A stretch of 64,000 nucleotides of DNA from AP-15 sp963701815. Lineage in GTDB: Bacteria > Pseudomonadota > Alphaproteobacteria > ATCC43930 > CGMCC-115725. A program made the position numbers and the translations under genes. Numbering within the stretch: the first letter of the stretch is position 1; each line of letters starts with the position of its first letter. The stretch spans positions 62,001 to 126,000 of the forward strand of contig CAVPBN010000039.1 of the NCBI GenBank assembly GCA_963701815.1, given 5' to 3'. Under the pieces are notes generated by a model. It was not told the DNA's origin, did no database searches, and saw nothing but the letters and a program-made list of their open reading frames with translations. Positions 8,662 to 16,755 of this stretch are shown here, in pieces.

Positions 8662-9444
8662 TCAGCGGCCGAGGCTGAAGCGGATCGTCACCGCGACCGC
8701 GATGCTGGGCTGGGTCATGCCGGCCGGAAACGGCGGCAGGGTCGCACCGCGCATCATGTTTTCGAGCGCGGCGTCGAGGTCGGGATAGCCGGAACTCTTG
8801 ACCACGGCGTAGTCGATGACCCTGCCGCTGCGGTCGACCGCGAAACGCAGCACGGCGTGCCCCTCTTCGCCCCGTTCCCGGGCATTTTCCGGATATTGTT
8901 TGTGGCTTTCGAGCCAGGCGCTGAGCAATGCCCGATAGCTGGGGGCGATTTCGGTCGATGCCGCCGGCGCCGGCATACGAGCGGCCGGGGCCGAGGCCGC
9001 CGGCGGGGCCGCAGCTTCCGAAGGCGCTTGGACGGTTGCGGCGGGCGGCGGCTCGGTCCGCGCCGGCGCCGCCCGGCGCGCCGCCGGTGCGGCAACGCGC
9101 CGGACGGCCGGCTTGCGCGGCGGCGGCAATGGCGGCGGCGGTTCGATCGCGACGGCCGGCGGCGGCTCGACCGCAACGGGCGGCGGCGGCGGCGTCTCGA
9201 CCTTGGGCGGAGGCAATGGCGGCGGCGGCGTCTCGACCTTTGGGGGCAGCGCAGGCGGAGGCGGCGCCGGGGGAGCGGGCGGCGGCGCGGGCCGAGGCAA
9301 AGTTGGTGCGATCGTCACCTCGATGCCGCCGGTTGCGGCGGGCGCCGTCGATGGAGGCGCCTTCATCGCGAACAGCGCCAGCAACGCCAGAAAAACTGCG
9401 TGCCCCGCCAGCGACAGCGCAAACGGGAACCTGATGCCGCTCAC
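8662..9444 (-). CDS. tonB: energy transducer TonB
   Basis: 260 residues: a membrane anchor at about residues 6-25 (FALSLAGHAVFLALLALFA), a very long proline-rich spacer (about residues 45-170, many PPPPP runs) that spans the periplasm, and a C-terminal TonB domain from about residue 185 (YPENARERGEEGHAVLRF, VVKSSGYPDLD). It passes the proton-motive force from ExbB/ExbD to outer-membrane receptors. The start overlaps the exbD stop by four bases (ATGA), so translation is coupled. The repetitive GGCGGCGG-type DNA of the spacer produces long artefactual frames on the opposite strand. Confidence 0.92.
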   Translation of the reverse strand: MSGIRFPFALSLAGHAVFLALLALFAMKAPPSTAPAATGGIEVTIAPTLPRPAPPPAPPAPPPPALPPKVETPPPPLPPPKVETPPPPPVAVEPPPAVAIEPPPPLPPPRKPAVRRVAAPAARRAAPARTEPPPAATVQAPSEAAAPPAASAPAARMPAPAASTEIAPSYRALLSAWLESHKQYPENARERGEEGHAVLRFAVDRSGRVIDYAVVKSSGYPDLDAALENMMRGATLPPFPAGMTQPSIAVAVTIRFSLGR

Positions 9445-9875
9445 TTCGACATGTCGGCCCGCGCAACCAGCGATACCTTGGCGAACCCGGCGCGGTTGAC
9501 GAGGCCGAGCGCGTCCATCAGCTGCGCATAATTGATCGCCCGGTCGCCGCGGACATAGACGATGCGGCCCGGATCTTCGGCGGCGAGCGCGGCAAGCCGC
9601 GCTTGAAGCTGTTGCGGGTCGATCTTGTCGTCGCCGATGAACATGTCGCCGTTCTGCTGCAGGCTCAAGACGATCGGCTGTTTCGGCTCGGTGATCGCCG
9701 CGGCATTGGTCTTTGGCAGATTGAGCGGCACGCCGACCGTCAACAGCGGCGCGGTGACCATGAATATCACGAGCAGCACCAGCATCACGTCGACCATCGG
9801 CGTGACGTTGATCTCGGCGAGCGGCTGATAGCGGTCCTCGCCGGGGTCGCCCGAGGGCGGCAGCGAAAACGCCAT
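9441..9875 (-). CDS. exbD: biopolymer transport protein ExbD/TolR
   Basis: 144 residues. One membrane helix near the N-terminus (PMVDVMLVLLVIFMVTAPLL) carries the conserved proton-translocating Asp in MVDVML. A periplasmic domain follows with QQLQARLAALAA and VYVRGDRAINYAQLMDAL. Together with ExbB and TonB it forms the inner-membrane motor. It lies two bases after exbB and overlaps tonB. The ExbD rather than TolR identity follows from the linked tonB and receptor relic; no tolA, tolB or pal gene is nearby. Confidence 0.92.
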   Translation of the reverse strand: MAFSLPPSGDPGEDRYQPLAEINVTPMVDVMLVLLVIFMVTAPLLTVGVPLNLPKTNAAAITEPKQPIVLSLQQNGDMFIGDDKIDPQQLQARLAALAAEDPGRIVYVRGDRAINYAQLMDALGLVNRAGFAKVSLVARADMSK

Positions 9876-9877
9876 CG

Positions 9878-10561
9878 CTAGGTCTTCACCGAAATCCGCG
9901 CGAGGAGGCCGCCGGCGCGCCCGATCAATCCCTGCATGCGCCCGGCAAAGCGGCCGAGATCGACGGTTATCTTGTTGTAGGCAACGACCGCCGGGATCGC
10001 CGCAGCGAGCCCCATCGCGGTGGCGAACAACGCCTCGGCGATGCCGGGCGCCACCACCGCAAGGCTGGTGTTGTTGGCCGCGGCGATCGAGGCAAAGCTG
10101 CGAATGATCCCCCAGACGGTGCCGAACAGGCCGATGAACGGCGCGGCCGAGCCGAGCGTCGCCAGAAACGGCAGACGGGCTTCGAGGCGCCGCAGCTCGG
10201 CGTTCAATGCCAGCCGCATCGCGCGCTCGATGCGCTCGCGCCGCTCGCCATGAGTTTCAGGCTCCGGCGGCGGGGTGGCGGCGCTCTCGGCCCAGCCGGC
10301 CGCCAACATCGCACCGGCAGCGTCGCGCGGGGTCGCCCGGCCCTCTGCCGCCAGCAACTCTTGCGCCGAACCGGCGGCAGCGGCGCGCGCCTCGTGGCCG
10401 CGGGCGGCCCGGCTCGCCGCCGCCAGACGCCACGATTTGTCGATGATCACCGCCCAACTCCACACCGAGCCGGCGAGCAACAACAGCAGCACTCCCTTGA
10501 CGACGGCGTCGGCGTGCAGAAAAAGGCCGACGACGGAGAGGGATGCGGCGGGATCGTCCAC
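9878..10561 (-). CDS. exbB: MotA/TolQ/ExbB proton channel family protein
   Basis: About 227 residues with three membrane helices: one at about residues 15-35 (VVKGVLLLLLAGSVWSWAV) and two after the cytoplasmic loop (LGSAAPFIGLFGTVWGI and VVAPGIAEALFATAMGLAAA). These hold the conserved proline and threonine residues of the ExbB channel. The open frame reaches a TTG at 10576, but the GTG at 10561 is preferred because GGAGG sits six bases upstream. The gene starts an exbB-exbD-tonB operon. Directly upstream lies the C-terminal stump of a TonB-dependent receptor, which suggests that the operon once included the receptor. Confidence 0.9.
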   Translation of the reverse strand: MDDPAASLSVVGLFLHADAVVKGVLLLLLAGSVWSWAVIIDKSWRLAAASRAARGHEARAAAAGSAQELLAAEGRATPRDAAGAMLAAGWAESAATPPPEPETHGERRERIERAMRLALNAELRRLEARLPFLATLGSAAPFIGLFGTVWGIIRSFASIAAANNTSLAVVAPGIAEALFATAMGLAAAIPAVVAYNKITVDLGRFAGRMQGLIGRAGGLLARISVKT

Positions 10562-10582
10562 CAAGGGCCTCCGCAATTCGCT

Positions 10583-10841
10583 CTAGAACCGCTGGCTGAT
10601 ACCGGCGAGAAAGGTGCGGCGCGGGCCGAATTGCGGGGCGCCGACACCGACCCCGGTGCCGTTGCGGATCTCGTACACTTGATCGAACACATTGATTATG
10701 TCGAAACGGAGTTCGAGCGCCTTTGTAGATTCCGGTCTCGACCGGCTGGACGATGCTGAAATTCACCTGCTGGTAACCTGGCAGGCTCGCCCCGTTCGGA
10801 ACCGTGCTGTCTGCCCGCAGACCGCTGCCGGCGGTCGCGTC
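10583..10841 (-). pseudogene. TonB-dependent receptor, C-terminal remnant
   Basis: Read on the minus strand, 10841 to about 10727 gives LPGYQQVNFSIVQPVETGIY. After a +1 shift (AAAGG for AAGG) the frame continues LELRFDIINVFDQVYEIRNG then FGPRRTFLAGISQRF and TAG. This is the last few beta strands of an outer-membrane TonB-dependent receptor, including the obligatory terminal Phe. An in-frame TAG lies just upstream (10842-10844), and nothing of the plug or the rest of the barrel is present before the Fur-family gene at 10866. The remnant is non-functional as read. It shows that the linked TonB-ExbB-ExbD system served a local receptor. Confidence 0.8.
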
Positions 10842-10865
10842 CTAAGAGGGTCCCGGATTTATCGC

Positions 10866-11312
10866 TCAGGCTTGGCAGGAGGGACAGAGGCCCGTCAGCT
10901 CCATCGCATTGCGGTCGAGCGCAAAGCCAAGTCGGCGTCCCAGATTTTCAGCGGCTTCGGCGACCCCGCTGTCTTCGGTCTCAACCGCCGTGCCGCAGTG
11001 CCGGCAGACCAGCATCTGGCTCGGATGCACATGATCGGGTATGGCGCAGGCGATAAAGGCCTTTGAGCTTTCGATCCGATGCACGAGGCCATATTCGGTC
11101 AGAAAGTCGAGGCTGCGATAGACGCCGGCCGGGGTCGCGGCATGGTCCATCGGGCGCAGTCGGTCGAGGATCTCGTACGCCGTCAGCGGACGTTCCGCCG
11201 CCAGCAGCAGGCCGAAAACATGGCGGCGCAGACGGGTCAGGCGAGCGCCCGACTGACGGCAGATCGCCTCGGCCGAACGCAACCCCTCGATGTCCCGGTC
11301 TGGCGCAGCCAC
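10866..11312 (-). CDS. Fur family transcriptional regulator, probably Zur-like
   Basis: 148 residues: an N-terminal winged helix (GARLTRLRRHVFGLLLAAER, AATPAGVYRSLDFL) and a C-terminal dimerisation domain with two CxxC pairs, CRHCG at about residue 104 and CPSCQA at the end. These bind structural zinc. The sensing histidines are suggested by IPDHVHPSQ. The sequence is closer to Zur than to Fur because of the AxxVYRxLDFL and C-terminal CPSC patterns, but this is an inference. Its position beside a TonB system and receptor relic suggests that it regulated zinc or iron uptake there. The start is a GTG at 11312 without a strong ribosome site. Confidence 0.87.
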   Translation of the reverse strand: MAAPDRDIEGLRSAEAICRQSGARLTRLRRHVFGLLLAAERPLTAYEILDRLRPMDHAATPAGVYRSLDFLTEYGLVHRIESSKAFIACAIPDHVHPSQMLVCRHCGTAVETEDSGVAEAAENLGRRLGFALDRNAMELTGLCPSCQA

Positions 11313-11418
11313 GAGCGGCAGCGTACTCCGATATCAGCCTCGGGGCACGTGAAACACAGTCCCGAAGCCCTGCCCCGTCGCGATCAGCCCGGATCGAGCC
11401 GGACTTCGCGCAATCGCT

Positions 11419-11623
11419 TCACGTCGGCGCGGCCGGCGCTCCGGTCGCGGTCTCGAGCGAGGTAGGGTTGTGTTCGAGGTCGATAAAGATCGCGTCAAAG
11501 CCGCAGGCGGCGGCGATCATCGTAATATTGGGGGTGCGCATCTGGTTGACCCCCCATGCACAATACCAGTTCGCTGGCCGCGAGCTTCTTCTTCGCAAGG
11601 TTCTCCCCGATCGCGCTCGGCAT
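11419..11623 (-). pseudogene. HpcH/HpaI aldolase family, N-terminal remnant
   Basis: The ATG at 11623 has a GGAGG at 11632-11636 and opens with MPSAIGENLAKKKLAASELV. After a run of six G (one too many) the next frame reads NQMRTPNITMIAAACGFDAI then FIDLEHNPTSLET and stops at TGA 11419. This is the first third of an HpcH/HpaI aldolase, a metal-dependent enzyme that cleaves pyruvate-derived aldol adducts. The remaining roughly 190 residues, including the metal ligands, are absent. The open frame on the same strand without the frame correction is a shadow. Confidence 0.72.
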
Positions 11624-11639
11624 GGCTGCGGCCTCCTTT

Positions 11640-11968
11640 ATCGTCAAGCGGCCAACATCGCCCGGCGGCCTCTGCTGCTCAACCAGGCATTTCCACGCTC
11701 GGTCCATCATTGCGTCCGGGAAGTCGGTCGGCTCCTCGGCGAGGTCAAGTCGCGCTATTCGCTGCGCGGCGCCAACGACGCCGCCGAGGAGATCGACCGT
11801 TTGCGCGCCGTGCTCGGCACCCTGACGATCGCGACAATTCTCGGCGACGGGCTGCATGAGTTTCTCGACCTGATCCAACGCCAGCTGATCGCCATAACCC
11901 GCGACCTTTCGATCGCATTTTTCGGCTATTCGCCCGAGTCGACGTCGGCGCAGGCGGCGGCGCTATAG
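11640..11968 (+). pseudogene. alpha-E domain protein (DUF403), C-terminal remnant
   Basis: The frame ending at TAG 11968 contains LLLNQAFPRSVHHCVREVGR, LRAVLGTLTIATILGDGLHE and FLDLIQRQLIAITRDLSIAF. These are typical of the last third of alpha-E (DUF403) proteins, normally about 310 residues. No start and none of the earlier two thirds are present. The remnant begins within a few bases of the ribosome site of the inverted HpaI remnant. Alpha-E genes almost always precede a transglutaminase-like gene, and one follows here after nine bases, so the truncated gene is in its native position. Confidence 0.75.
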
Positions 11969-11977
11969 GCAAACGCT

Positions 11978-12901
11978 ATGCCAGTCATCACGGTTCGCCA
12001 CGTCACGACCTATCGCTACAAGCAACCGGTTTTCTTTGGCGAACATCGGATGATGCTGCGGCCGCGCGACAGCTACGACCAGAAACTGCTCGATGCGCAG
12101 CTGACGATCACCCCCGAGCCGTCCGATATCCGTTGGGTGCACGATGTGTTCGGCAATTGCGTTGCGATCGCCCGGTTCGCCGGGCGATCGGCCGAGTTGC
12201 GAGTTGACAGCCTGATCCGCCTCGATCACTCGGCTTTCGACGCGCTCGATTTTCAGATCGAGGAATATGCGACGCGCTACCCGTTTACGTACGGTGCGGA
12301 TGAGATGCCCGATCTGCTGCGCTCGATCGAACGCCAATACCTGGACCCGGAGCACGAAGTCGATCGGTGGGCGCGACAGTTTCTGCGCCATGACGGACGG
12401 GCCGACACATTTGAGATGCTCGCCGCGATGACCCACGCGGTCCGGCAGCATTTCAGCTACCTCTCCCGCGAGGAGAGCGGCATCCAGGATCCGGTGCAGA
12501 CCCTGCAACAGCGCAGCGGCAGCTGTCGCGATTTTGCCGTATTGATGATGGAGGCGGTGCGTTCGCTCGGCCTCGCCGCGCATTTCGTCAGCGGCTATCT
12601 CCACGTCCCCGAAGGCTTGGCCGGCCAGCGGGTCGGCGGCGGAGCTACTCACGCCTGGCTGCGGGTCTACCTGCCCGGCGCCGGCTGGATCGAATACGAT
12701 CCGACCAACGGCATCGTCGGCAGCGACGACCTCATTCGCGTGGCCGTCGTGCGCGATCCGCGCCAGGCGGTGCCGGTCTCGGGAACCTGGACCGGTTTCC
12801 CGTCCGATCATCTCGGCATGACGGTCGCCGTCGAGGTTACCGCCGGCGATGCCGAGGATGTCGCGCCTGCAGCCACGCGCAGGTCGCAAGTCGCGGGATG
12901 A
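11978..12901 (+). CDS. transglutaminase family protein
   Basis: 307 residues: an N-terminal beta domain (VITVRHVTTYRYKQPVFFGE) followed by a transglutaminase-like core. The catalytic Cys is in QRSGSCRDFAVLMM (about residue 183), His in GATHAWLRVYLP (about 223), and Asp in WIEYDPTNG (about 240), so the triad is complete. Such proteins occur with alpha-E proteins and ATP-grasp/circularly permuted partners in a system thought to make or modify peptides. Here only the truncated alpha-E gene is next to it. The cytoplasmic location follows from the lack of a signal peptide. Confidence 0.92.
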   Translation: MPVITVRHVTTYRYKQPVFFGEHRMMLRPRDSYDQKLLDAQLTITPEPSDIRWVHDVFGNCVAIARFAGRSAELRVDSLIRLDHSAFDALDFQIEEYATRYPFTYGADEMPDLLRSIERQYLDPEHEVDRWARQFLRHDGRADTFEMLAAMTHAVRQHFSYLSREESGIQDPVQTLQQRSGSCRDFAVLMMEAVRSLGLAAHFVSGYLHVPEGLAGQRVGGGATHAWLRVYLPGAGWIEYDPTNGIVGSDDLIRVAVVRDPRQAVPVSGTWTGFPSDHLGMTVAVEVTAGDAEDVAPAATRRSQVAG

Positions 12902-13053
12902 GATTTGGCTGCCGAACCCTGCGGGCGCCGCCGGGGCTTTGACCTTCGTCTCCGACAACCCGGCAATGCCGCCGGTCGCCTGGACATTCCCGAAACCAAG
13001 TCGCTATCATTGCCGATGCGGAGGCCGGTTCCGTACAAGGAGGGTGGCGAGCC

Positions 13054-14274
13054 GTGAGCGACCCGCGTCGCAACCCAAAAGACTTAGGCAAAAATGCCGC
13101 CCGCAAGCAGCGGCTCTGGCCTACCTACCTCGGCATTACCGCATCTTTACTGCTGATCCTCGCGGTCCTGGGGGGCGGGATCATTTGGTATAACTCCAAG
13201 AAATCGAATGAGCTGGCGATCGCCGCCGCGCAGCGTCTGATGCAGGAAGCAGAGGATAAAATCACCGACCGCATCAAGCTGTTGTACGATCCCATGTACG
13301 CGATCGTCGGACTTGCATCGATGGTGCCGGAATTGACCTCGCCGTCGGTCGGCGACGATCCGCGCGCGCTGGCGCTGCTGTTGCGGGCATTGCGGGCTTA
13401 TCCGCAGATCCAGTCGCTGTATGTCGGGTTCGACAACGGCGACTTTCACATGTTGACTCATATCACCGGCGAGAAAAGCCCGACATTGCGGGCCGCGCTG
13501 CATGCACCGGCGGATGCGGTCTTCGCCAGCGAGGTCGTCACCGGCGGCGCCGGCGGGAGCGCTCGTTGGACCTTTCTCTCCGATGACGGCGCGGTTGTCG
13601 GCAACGGCAATGCGGCTCCCTTCGATCCGCGGTCGCGCTCCTGGTACATTGCGGCAAAGCACAGCGATCTGGTCGAGGAGAGCGACCTTTATGTCTTCGC
13701 CTCGAGCGGCAAGGCCGGGTTCACCCTCAGCCGCAGCTTCAAGGGCCCGATGCCCGGGGTGCTCGGCGCCGATCTCGCGGCGGTCGATTTGGCGTACTTC
13801 CTACGCAGCCAGCAGATCACCCCGGACAGCACCGCGTTCATCTTCACCACCACCGGTGAAGTCGTCGCGACCCCAAACCCGACCGAGATCGCCAGGGTAC
13901 ATGCGGGCAACGCCGGGCACGCGACGCCGCCGAAAATCGCCGAACTGAACGACCCGGTGATCAGCGGACTCGTCGCCGCCTACCAGGACCGCCAGATGAC
14001 CGGGACCCGCGTCTACGATGTCGCCGGTCGGACCTATATCGGCCGGGTGGTCGCCATCCCACCGCGTTACGGGCGCAATCAGCTGCTGGCGATTATGGTT
14101 CCGGTTGACGAAATCGAGAGGCCCGTCGCCGACATCCGCAACGAGACGCTGTTCTATTCGATCGCCTTCCTGGTATTTGCCGTGCCGCTTTATGTGACTC
14201 TCGTCGTCGCCTGGATCGATCGACGCCTAGAGCGGCGGATGGCTTGGTCGCCGCGATTCAGGGACGACGAGTGA
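13054..14274 (+). CDS. double-Cache-domain membrane protein without a visible output domain
   Basis: 406 residues from a GTG with AAGGAGGG upstream. A membrane helix at about residues 25-45 (YLGITASLLLILAVLGGGII) is followed by a periplasmic region of about 310 residues with dCache-like features: the helix ITDRIKLLYDPMYAIVGLAS, then SLYVGFDNGDF, and FDPRSRSWYIAAK, the common ligand-pocket motif of dCache domains. A second membrane helix lies near the C-terminus (FYSIAFLVFAVPLYVTLVVA). Only about 18 cytoplasmic residues follow, so the HAMP, cyclase, kinase or GGDEF module usually attached is missing. It may be naturally short, or the output domain may have been lost at a downstream rearrangement. 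The IS4 relic lies under 1 kb away, beyond aqpZ. Confidence 0.8.
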   Translation: MSDPRRNPKDLGKNAARKQRLWPTYLGITASLLLILAVLGGGIIWYNSKKSNELAIAAAQRLMQEAEDKITDRIKLLYDPMYAIVGLASMVPELTSPSVGDDPRALALLLRALRAYPQIQSLYVGFDNGDFHMLTHITGEKSPTLRAALHAPADAVFASEVVTGGAGGSARWTFLSDDGAVVGNGNAAPFDPRSRSWYIAAKHSDLVEESDLYVFASSGKAGFTLSRSFKGPMPGVLGADLAAVDLAYFLRSQQITPDSTAFIFTTTGEVVATPNPTEIARVHAGNAGHATPPKIAELNDPVISGLVAAYQDRQMTGTRVYDVAGRTYIGRVVAIPPRYGRNQLLAIMVPVDEIERPVADIRNETLFYSIAFLVFAVPLYVTLVVAWIDRRLERRMAWSPRFRDDE

Positions 14275-14304
14275 CGCGCGGGAGCCGCACCGCAAACGCC
14301 GGCG

Positions 14305-15042
14305 CTAACCGATACGCGTCTCCTCGATCACGACGGTGTCGACCGTCACCAACTCGTCCCGATAGAGCCACCGGGTGAAGAACCCGGCGAGTGCGGCGCC
14401 GACGATCGGGGCCAGCCAGAACAGCCAGAGCTGCGTAACATAGTGGCCGCCGGCAAACAGAGCCGGGCCCGTGCTGCGGGCCGGATTGACCGAGGTGTTG
14501 GTGACCGGGATCATGATCAGGTGGATCAGCGTCAGGCACAACCCGATCGGGATGCCGGCAAATCCGACCGCGGCCCCCTTCGAGGTCGAGCCGATGATCA
14601 CAAACAGGAAGAAGAAGGTGGCGACGACCTCGCCGACGAAACACGCGCCCAACCCGTATTTGCCCGGGCTCAGATCGCCGTAGCCGTTCGAGGCGAAACC
14701 GCCGGGGATCCAGTCGGGCTTTCCCGACGCGATGAAATAAAGAATCGCGGCGGCAACGATCGCTCCGATCACCTGGGCGATGATGTACGGAACTACTTCG
14801 GCCGCCTTGAACCGCCCGCCGGCCCACAAGCCGACCGTCACCGCCGGGTTGAAATGACCGCCGGAAATATGTCCGACGGCGTAGGCCATCGTCAGCACGG
14901 TCAGCCCAAAGGCGAATGCGACGCCGAGAAACCCGATCCCCAGGGTCGGAAAGGCGGCCGCGAGCACCGCAGCTCCGCAGCCGCCGAAGACCAGCCACAT
15001 TGTTCCAAAGAACTCGGCGGTCGCGCGACGTGGCATGTCCAT
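14305..15042 (-). CDS. aqpZ: aquaporin Z
   Basis: 245 residues with six membrane helices and the two NPA boxes, HFNPAVTVGLWAGG and NTSVNPARSTGPALF. The residues around them, including the Arg after the second NPA and a His-rich selectivity region (GHISGGHFNPA), indicate a water-specific aquaporin of the AqpZ type rather than a glycerol facilitator. The frame extends upstream, but ATG 15042 has GGGAGGGGG about ten bases away and matches the family start (MPRRATAEFFGT). Convergent with the Cache gene. Confidence 0.93.
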   Translation of the reverse strand: MDMPRRATAEFFGTMWLVFGGCGAAVLAAAFPTLGIGFLGVAFAFGLTVLTMAYAVGHISGGHFNPAVTVGLWAGGRFKAAEVVPYIIAQVIGAIVAAAILYFIASGKPDWIPGGFASNGYGDLSPGKYGLGACFVGEVVATFFFLFVIIGSTSKGAAVGFAGIPIGLCLTLIHLIMIPVTNTSVNPARSTGPALFAGGHYVTQLWLFWLAPIVGAALAGFFTRWLYRDELVTVDTVVIEETRIG

Positions 15043-15139
15043 GATCGTCCCCCTCCCTCGGATGCCGGCGACGAACTCGACCGGCAGGTTCAACCTTAGA
15101 GCGTATGCATGATTGCGAGGATAGCCGAAACATGCTGCA

Positions 15140-15725
15140 CAACTTTTTGCGCCGTGCAACACATCTTTTCAGGACGGCGCCCGGAACAAAGAAACATGCC
15201 CGTGCAGACAAAGAGCAAAGTCTAGTGTCTCTCGACCTTGTCGGCGCCAATGCCGATGGCCCGGCGGCGGTGTTCCGTGACATCGCCACGGCCCTGATCC
15301 CGGTCGCGGCCAGGGCGTTGCGCCAACAGGGCGAGGCCGTGATCCGGCTGCGCGATGCCACCGCGATGCAGCTGAAGGGCGACGATTTCTCCTGGGGTGA
15401 GGTCAATGCCCGCACGCGCGGGCTGAAATCGCACCTGCTCTACGACCCGCGGCAGACTCGCGCGGTGTGGTTCGATGTGACCTCGGCCAAGATCGACGAC
15501 GTGGTGGCGGGCCGCGGCGTCTCGCTCGAGCCCGGCGCGACTTATGTCTTCGACAAGGGCTATACCGATTACCGCTGGTGGTCCGACATTCTGACCGCCG
15601 GCGCCTTTTTCATCACTCGGCGCAAGCGCAACGCCTGTTGCCGCCCGATCGCGAACAGAGCGCCGCAGGCGACGGCATCCTGGCCGACAGCTTGCTGCAG
15701 ATCGGCCACCAGCCACGCGGGGTCA
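15140..15725 (+). pseudogene. IS4-family transposase fragment
   Basis: The frame at 15105-15650 contains VIRLRDATAMQLK (first catalytic Asp region), SHLLYDPRQTRAVWFDVTSA and GATYVFDKGYTDYRWW (second Asp region), then AFFITRRKRN. These are recognisable pieces of the DDE domain of an IS4-type transposase. After about 15640 the match continues in another frame (EQSAAGDGILADSLLQI), so a frameshift is present. The N-terminal domain and the distal Glu region are missing, and no terminal inverted repeats could be found. It is an immobile relic between aqpZ and lpxK. Confidence 0.72.
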
Positions 15726-15732
15726 ACGCGCC

Positions 15733-16755
15733 TCAGCGGCAATTTTCCGGCGCGCTGCCCCCGTTGCCTTGGGCAACGAGCACCACAGGTCGCATAACGC
15801 CGGCGAGCGCGGCGGGATCGGGCCAACGGATTTCAACCTCGAGCACTTCGATGCCGCCGCGCGCCTCGGTCGGCACGCGCACGAAATCCTTCGCCGTTGT
15901 GACCAGCTGCGCCTTATTGCGATCGGCGGCTCGACGCAATTCGGCAATCTCGACAGCGCTGTAAGGATGATGGTCGGAAAAGCTGCGGGTACCGGTGAAT
16001 TCGGCGCCGAGCCCGCGCGCGGTCGCGAAAAATTTTTCCGGGCGCCCGATCCCGGCAAAAGCGAAGACGCGCTTGCGCACAAACCGCTCGCCGCCGATCG
16101 GCGTCAGCACCGCCGGCACGATCGGCCGCCCGGCGGTGAGGGCGGCGGGGAGGGCCGTCGCGGGTTCACCTTCGACGGTAAGCAACACCACCGCATCGGC
16201 GCGCGCGAGGCCATTTCCGGGGCGTTCGCGCAGCGGGCCTGCCGGGATCACGCGCCCGTTGCCAAATCCGTAAGCGGCGTCGACCACGATCAGCGAGAGC
16301 GTCTTGACGACCGCGGGGTTCTGAAACCCGTCATCGAGCACGATCGCGCGCGCACCTGCCTCAACCGCGGCGCGGACGCCGGCGGCGCGATCGCGGGCGA
16401 CCCAGCAGGGGGCACGCCGCTGCAGCAGCAGCGCCTCGTCCCCGACCGCAGCCGCATCGTGCCGGGCCGGATCGACCCGCACCGGCCCGCCCAGGCGTCC
16501 GCCGTACCCGCGGGTCACGACATGCGCGGCCACATCGCGCGCCAGCAGCGCGGAAACCAGCGCCAGCGCTACCGGGGTCTTGCCGGCACCGCCGGCGACG
16601 AGATTGCCGACGCACAGCACCGGGACGGGCGCATGGTAGGGCTGGGCCAGCGCCCGGTGCAGTCGCCCGGCCATATCCCAGGCCGTTCCGATCGGCGACA
16701 GCAATCCGGCGACGAGCCCGGGCGGCTTGTCCCAGAAGCCCGGGACTGCGAGCAT
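15733..16755 (-). CDS. lpxK: tetraacyldisaccharide 4'-kinase
   Basis: 340 residues. Transfers the gamma phosphate of ATP to the 4' position of the lipid A precursor at the inner membrane. The Walker A loop is VGNLVAGGAGKTPVALAL at about residue 50. Other family marks are THVVTRGYGGRLGG-like AHVVTRGYGGRLGG, GDEALLLQRR, VLDDGFQNPAV, PAGPLRERP and FAGIGRPEKFF. The start codon shares one base with the waaA stop (TGATG), so the two are translationally coupled. The 3' end abuts the IS4 fragment. Confidence 0.95.
   Translation of the reverse strand: MLAVPGFWDKPPGLVAGLLSPIGTAWDMAGRLHRALAQPYHAPVPVLCVGNLVAGGAGKTPVALALVSALLARDVAAHVVTRGYGGRLGGPVRVDPARHDAAAVGDEALLLQRRAPCWVARDRAAGVRAAVEAGARAIVLDDGFQNPAVVKTLSLIVVDAAYGFGNGRVIPAGPLRERPGNGLARADAVVLLTVEGEPATALPAALTAGRPIVPAVLTPIGGERFVRKRVFAFAGIGRPEKFFATARGLGAEFTGTRSFSDHHPYSAVEIAELRRAADRNKAQLVTTAKDFVRVPTEARGGIEVLEVEIRWPDPAALAGVMRPVVLVAQGNGGSAPENCR

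Noticed and set aside
8900..9300. GGC-rich simple repeat as a separate repeat feature
   Set aside because: It encodes the Pro-rich spacer of TonB and needs no other explanation.
8242..9531. Plus-strand frame of 429 codons opposite tonB
   Set aside because: Composed of Arg/Gly repeats generated by the proline-rich tonB spacer; tonB, exbD and the small secreted protein explain the region.
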